From positions 1 to 64,000 of the forward strand of contig JAJCYS010000044.1 in assembly GCA_029262815.1 (NCBI GenBank): a stretch of DNA of 64,000 nucleotides, given 5' to 3'. Each line of letters starts with the position of its first letter. Position 1 is the first letter of the stretch. The notes beneath the pieces were generated by a model, which did not search any database, was not told the DNA's origin, and saw only the letters and a program-made list of their open reading frames with translations. This document shows positions 60,625 through 64,000 of the stretch, in pieces. A program made the translations under genes and the position numbers. Source of the stretch: Deltaproteobacteria bacterium. Its GTDB lineage: Bacteria > Bdellovibrionota > JAJCYS01.

Positions 60625-60968
60625 GTATCCTAGTTAAGGCGATTCTCTCTGCACTGATTATTGTGACTGTTTCTGAGTTGGCCAAGCGCGTCAGCTGGTT
60701 TGCGGCTATCATTGCCTCACTACCATTAACATCTATACTCGCTCTGTGCTGGCTTTACTATGACACGAAGGATATGGCGAAAGTCATTTCGTTATCGAAT
60801 CACATCCTACTCGCATTACTTCCTTCACTCGTCTTCTTTGTTGCCTTACCGATTTTCTTAAAAGCGAATTTTCGATTCTCTATTGCAATGACGGCATCAT
60901 GCGTCACAATGAGTTTGGCTTATTTTGTATACATGATCACCCTAAAATATATGGGCGTTAAACTATAA
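60621..60968 (+). CDS. DUF3147 small membrane protein
   Basis: This 115-residue protein has four hydrophobic segments (ILSALIIVTVSELA, FAAIIASLPLTSILALCWL, ILLALLPSLVFFVALPIFL, ASCVTMSLAYFVYMITL). The SELAKRVSWFAAIIASLPLTS wording is typical of DUF3147. Function unknown. It overlaps the NamZ-like gene start-to-stop (ATGA), so the two are co-translated. Confidence 0.75.
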   Translation: MSILVKAILSALIIVTVSELAKRVSWFAAIIASLPLTSILALCWLYYDTKDMAKVISLSNHILLALLPSLVFFVALPIFLKANFRFSIAMTASCVTMSLAYFVYMITLKYMGVKL

Positions 60969-60971
60969 TTT

Positions 60972-61040
60972 CGTCATTGCGAGCGTAGCGAAGCAATCCC
61001 CTTGTCATCCCTGCGAAGGTAGGGATGCATCTTTCACAAA
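60972..61040. repeat. GC-rich palindromic dispersed repeat
   Basis: Just after the DUF3147 gene, the sequence CGTCATTGCGAGC followed by AAGCAATCCCC and a CATCCCT...AGGGATG stem-loop (61007-61026) belongs to a widespread bacterial palindromic repeat type. It shares CGAAGCAATCCCCTT and CCTTGTCATCCCTGC with the copy at 27406-27476. It lies between converging genes and could also help end transcription. Confidence 0.65.
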
Positions 61041-61063
61041 CTGGGATAGTAATAAAAATGAAA

Positions 61064-64000
61064 CTATTCGTCACCAATTTCGTAATTATCAAGTTCGTCT
61101 TGGATTGACTCATTACTAGCGATTCCTTGAACCAAATGCTGTAGAAATTCTTTTTGTGCTTTTGTATACGTATCAGGTGGCGATTGATTCAGTTTTTTAA
61201 GATCCCGCACGAAAAATTTTACGCCGATCATTTCATACCAACCCATTTCATATTCCAATTCAGTGATAAATTGAGTTGCGCTTTCTTTCGAATTTATATT
61301 CTTGCTTTTAATTTCTAATAATCTAGTTTCATATTTATCCTTATGAATATCTCGAGATATTGACTCAATATATTTAAGCTGCTCCACTGTATTTTTAACA
61401 AAATATTTTTGTCGTTTTGAGTATTCTTTTGGGGGGTTTTGATTAATTTTCAATACTTTTTTATAAAATTTAAAGGCATCCTTTTCTGAAAACCCTTCTT
61501 TGATTTGTTTTTTAATAAAGTAAGAAAAATCAGATGACCTTGCGTACAGACTTCGGTTTTTGTGGCTTTTCAAATATGCATGCGCAAGATATTCATTGAA
61601 TTTCAGTTGTGGTAGTTCAGTACGTATTTTCATCACAGAGTCAGAGATAGTGCCGGACCAGGGCAATCCCGAAATCCCGACTGAACTCAGAGTTGCAATT
61701 TCATGATGATTGGTAAATTCATCGATGAATACGAGTAAAGCCATGGCGGCCATTGGATTTACCCATGCTTTTGGATTCAGGATTACTTTCCCTGGCATAG
61801 GGCGAAATACTTGGATTTTCTGGGTATCAACCTTTTCAAATTGCGTCATTGCGAATAGACTTTTTTGAAGGTCTTCTTTTACTTGTCTAAGCTTTTCTTT
61901 AATTTTCGAGTCAACGTTTGCGTCTTTCAGCAGAAAATATAGTGCACTCATAATATATCCGATTGATGGGTAGTAGTAATAGCTGGCTAGTCCATCAGGT
62001 CCTCGATGTGCACCCATTAATCCTTCAGGCAGAAAAGAAGCAAGCATCAAAGATCCCACATACTTGCGAGCATTAAAAACGACATCGACTAAATCTTGAG
62101 TTGCGGCTGCATGGTCAATAGTATGTGTGTCATCTTTATATATGTATTTGGACCTAAGGTAACGCATTAAAAAAACCGACGAGGCTCGAGCCGATGAGGC
62201 CCTTGAAGTTGCCTTAGGAATTTCGAACTCTTTTGATGATCTAGGGAGCTTGTAGTATTTGTCTGGGTAATACCCAACTTGCACATCAACATCACCTTCA
62301 TGTCGAATGATTTGAACGCTTGGTTTTATTTTCATTTTTGTCTGTTTTAGCATTTTATCCGAAACAGATATCATGCCTGCACCATAAGCATATGACGTGA
62401 ATAAACTACCACTCAGGCCAGTTGATTGGAGTCCCTGGGTCAGGGTTAAATCCGTCATAAGCGAACCATCAAATAATTCCAAAGTGCTAAGAATTAAAAG
62501 CTCCTTTGATTTTATTTTAAGTTTAATTTTAGAAATTTTTGCGAGTGCATTATTTTTTTTCTTTATTTGTCTTTCAGAAAGGTTTTGAATCGCTCCAAGT
62601 TTTTCTACCACTAGTTCATATTTCTGGATTTCATCAGTCTGCTTCTGGAATAATACTAATTTCTTAAGGGTTGGGTTAAAGAGCAAATTCCGCTGAAAGA
62701 GTATAGAATACAATTTTCCGAACACATCAACAGAGTCTAGTGGATAATCTCCCCCCCTTTCCTTCAACGATTTTAAATTGTCCTCAAGAGAAGTGATTGC
62801 AACTTCAGGTATTCCTTCCCTATTTTTTAGATGTTTTATATTGTATTCTAGATTTGAAATCAGTTCTAGAACCTCACGTTTTTTCTGAACTTTTAAACTT
62901 CCATATCCACTGGACCAGTTTGAATACATTTCTCGCAAGGATGGTAAGACTTCATCTCCACACAAGAAATATGCTTGAGACAAGAACAATCCTGCAATAG
63001 ACGTAATAGCAAAATTAGAGGATTCAAATATATTATTCTGGTGAATTTTTATGTTTTCTGTGTACCAGGCTTTGTAATGTTTAGCCAATTCACATACAAT
63101 TTTCTTTGAATCAACCTTCTTAAAATCAACATCACTAATAAGGTGTTGAAATAGTGCTTCTTCTACTTCATCAGACAAAGATCCTTTTATGATTTTCTTT
63201 TCGCGAAGCGTGTCTAGTAATTCAGCAATATGATCTGTAAGCTCAATCTTGTCTGGATTCATTTGTTGAATATAAGGCAATAGGTCTTTAAGTTTAATTT
63301 TTGAAATATCTGGTGAAGACTTAAATAGTCCCATTTTCGAAAGAAAACGTAAATCACTCGTAGCCGTTTCATCTTTAGATATTTTTTCTAGCCTGGTCTT
63401 CAAATATTCAAATAACCCACCATGTACAAATGCTTTATACTTTTGGTCACTAAGGTAGTTCATGTCACTTAATCTGAACAGAATACTACTTAAGGCATCC
63501 ACACTCGAAAGCTGTACTGATTTTTGATCTGAGTTTAATCCAGCCATAATTGGCAGTAACATACGATAGATACGCTCATAATGATCCGCATTTCTTGCGT
63601 GTACAAAAAATAGGTGCAAATTAAGTAACATACCCATCCGAACAATAATTATTTTTTGTATTTCTGGCTCTGTGACTGTCTGAAATATGTAATTGAAAAA
63701 ATCAATGGCATCATATTGAGTGAGTTTTTTTCTAAAAGCGCTAGAAGCGGCCATAGATGCAATCATTTTGATACGTCTTTCGATAGATAATTTTTTGTTT
63801 AATATTTCGAATGGATCTCCGTTGCTTAAGGAGGTATAGTCTACGGCTTCAGGTTTTGTACGGATACTTTCTATGGCTTCCGAATGTTTTTTAGACCAGT
63901 TATTAATTACTTTCAGAACTGATGCTTGAGCTGATTTGTTTTCCTCACCCTTTTCACGATACAATGCTAAGGTCGATTCAAACCCATAAGGATTGTCTTG
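61064..64000 (-). CDS. Large protein of unknown function, 5' end beyond the window
   Basis: The open frame continues to the window edge without a stop (the codons before the first possible start read QDNPYGFESTLALYR), so at least 978 residues are visible and the true start is outside. The first roughly 450 residues are helical and charged, with repeat-like segments. A central region includes SASSAFRKKLTQYDAIDFFN, GAGMISVSDKMLKQTK and LPEGLMGAHRGPDGLASYYYYPSIGYIMSAL. The C-terminal part is Lys-rich and may form helical repeats (KEGFSEKDAFKFYKKVLK). No membrane helix is obvious and no domain is recognised. It resembles the 1344-residue gene only in being long and lineage-specific. Confidence 0.6.
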   Translation of the reverse strand, partial: QDNPYGFESTLALYREKGEENKSAQASVLKVINNWSKKHSEAIESIRTKPEAVDYTSLSNGDPFEILNKKLSIERRIKMIASMAASSAFRKKLTQYDAIDFFNYIFQTVTEPEIQKIIIVRMGMLLNLHLFFVHARNADHYERIYRMLLPIMAGLNSDQKSVQLSSVDALSSILFRLSDMNYLSDQKYKAFVHGGLFEYLKTRLEKISKDETATSDLRFLSKMGLFKSSPDISKIKLKDLLPYIQQMNPDKIELTDHIAELLDTLREKKIIKGSLSDEVEEALFQHLISDVDFKKVDSKKIVCELAKHYKAWYTENIKIHQNNIFESSNFAITSIAGLFLSQAYFLCGDEVLPSLREMYSNWSSGYGSLKVQKKREVLELISNLEYNIKHLKNREGIPEVAITSLEDNLKSLKERGGDYPLDSVDVFGKLYSILFQRNLLFNPTLKKLVLFQKQTDEIQKYELVVEKLGAIQNLSERQIKKKNNALAKISKIKLKIKSKELLILSTLELFDGSLMTDLTLTQGLQSTGLSGSLFTSYAYGAGMISVSDKMLKQTKMKIKPSVQIIRHEGDVDVQVGYYPDKYYKLPRSSKEFEIPKATSRASSARASSVFLMRYLRSKYIYKDDTHTIDHAAATQDLVDVVFNARKYVGSLMLASFLPEGLMGAHRGPDGLASYYYYPSIGYIMSALYFLLKDANVDSKIKEKLRQVKEDLQKSLFAMTQFEKVDTQKIQVFRPMPGKVILNPKAWVNPMAAMALLVFIDEFTNHHEIATLSSVGISGLPWSGTISDSVMKIRTELPQLKFNEYLAHAYLKSHKNRSLYARSSDFSYFIKKQIKEGFSEKDAFKFYKKVLKINQNPPKEYSKRQKYFVKNTVEQLKYIESISRDIHKDKYETRLLEIKSKNINSKESATQFITELEYEMGWYEMIGVKFFVRDLKKLNQSPPDTYTKAQKEFLQHLVQGIASNESIQDELDNYEIGDE

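Overview
The window looks like chromosome from an A+T-rich, Gram-negative bacterium. lpxH next to msbA points to LPS, and there are lipoproteins with lipoboxes, a porin-like barrel and periplasmic proteases. The Bacteroidetes/Bdellovibrio-type succinate dehydrogenase (b558-type sdhC, sdhA, sdhB), the b6-type cytochrome b paired with an octaheme cytochrome c, the Bat/MoxR cluster and a non-sporulating prkA-yeaH-spoVR operon would suit an uncultured deltaproteobacterial-grade lineage (Bdellovibrionota, SAR324 or similar). That placement is inference. No phage, transposase or CRISPR array was seen, so this is mostly a core region with some lineage-specific genes.

Layout. 1-4.1 kb: an arginase-family protein (-), then a short operon of two TadB/TadC-like (GspF-domain) membrane proteins and a small exported protein, then an exported HExxH protein. 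4.1-14.9 kb: one long leftward block of eleven tightly packed genes. It starts with moxR, DUF58, a membrane protein, batA, a batB/batC fusion and batD, and runs into rpsF, a PriB/SSB-like OB-fold gene, a DUF2232 gene, rplI and dnaB. rpsR is missing from its usual place. 15.0-17.8 kb: htpX, a DUF1844 gene and a DegP-type protease (protein quality control). 17.9-20.4 kb (-): a lipoprotein, a RodZ-like protein and rsgA. 20.4-23.6 kb: a MltD-like murein transglycosylase with three LysM domains, convergent with folC. 23.7-27.2 kb: gapA-pgk-tpiA-secG behind a recognisable promoter. 27.3-30.9 kb: tRNA-Leu(GAG), a dispersed repeat and sdhCAB. 30.9-36.1 kb: a queuosine-precursor transporter (-), a possible 39-codon peptide and a 1344-residue membrane protein of unknown function ending at a perfect 15-bp terminator hairpin. 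36.1-39.0 kb: a lone prepilin (-), then msbA-lpxH. 39.1-43.7 kb: prkA-yeaH-spoVR. 43.7-45.2 kb: a DapF-like protein lacking one catalytic cysteine, tRNA-Lys(TTT) and a downstream copy of the tRNA 3' end. 45.2-50.2 kb: a small exported protein, a porin-like barrel, an exported protein with a weak FMN-binding resemblance, and a HAMP-PAS-PP2C (RsbU/SpoIIE) phosphatase. 50.2-55.0 kb (-): a methyltransferase, then an operon of Rieske protein, b6-type cytochrome b, octaheme HAO-family cytochrome and a CBS-pair protein. 55.2-61.0 kb: a lipoprotein (-), ferritin, an SDR dehydrogenase, a thiolase, a NamZ-like DUF1343 protein and a DUF3147 protein. 61.1-64.0 kb (-): a large unknown protein whose 5' end lies beyond the window.

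How it fits together. Respiration is represented by succinate dehydrogenase and by the Rieske/b6/octaheme module, which looks like a quinol-linked complex with a HAO-family cytochrome in place of cytochrome f/c1. Envelope maintenance is prominent: MltD, NamZ, RodZ, MsbA, LpxH, HtpX and DegP. The most interesting items are the Rieske/b6/octaheme operon, the phosphatase/porin operon, the DapF-like protein with Ser217, the duplicated tRNA-Lys 3' end, and the 1344-residue protein with a possible 39-codon peptide just upstream.
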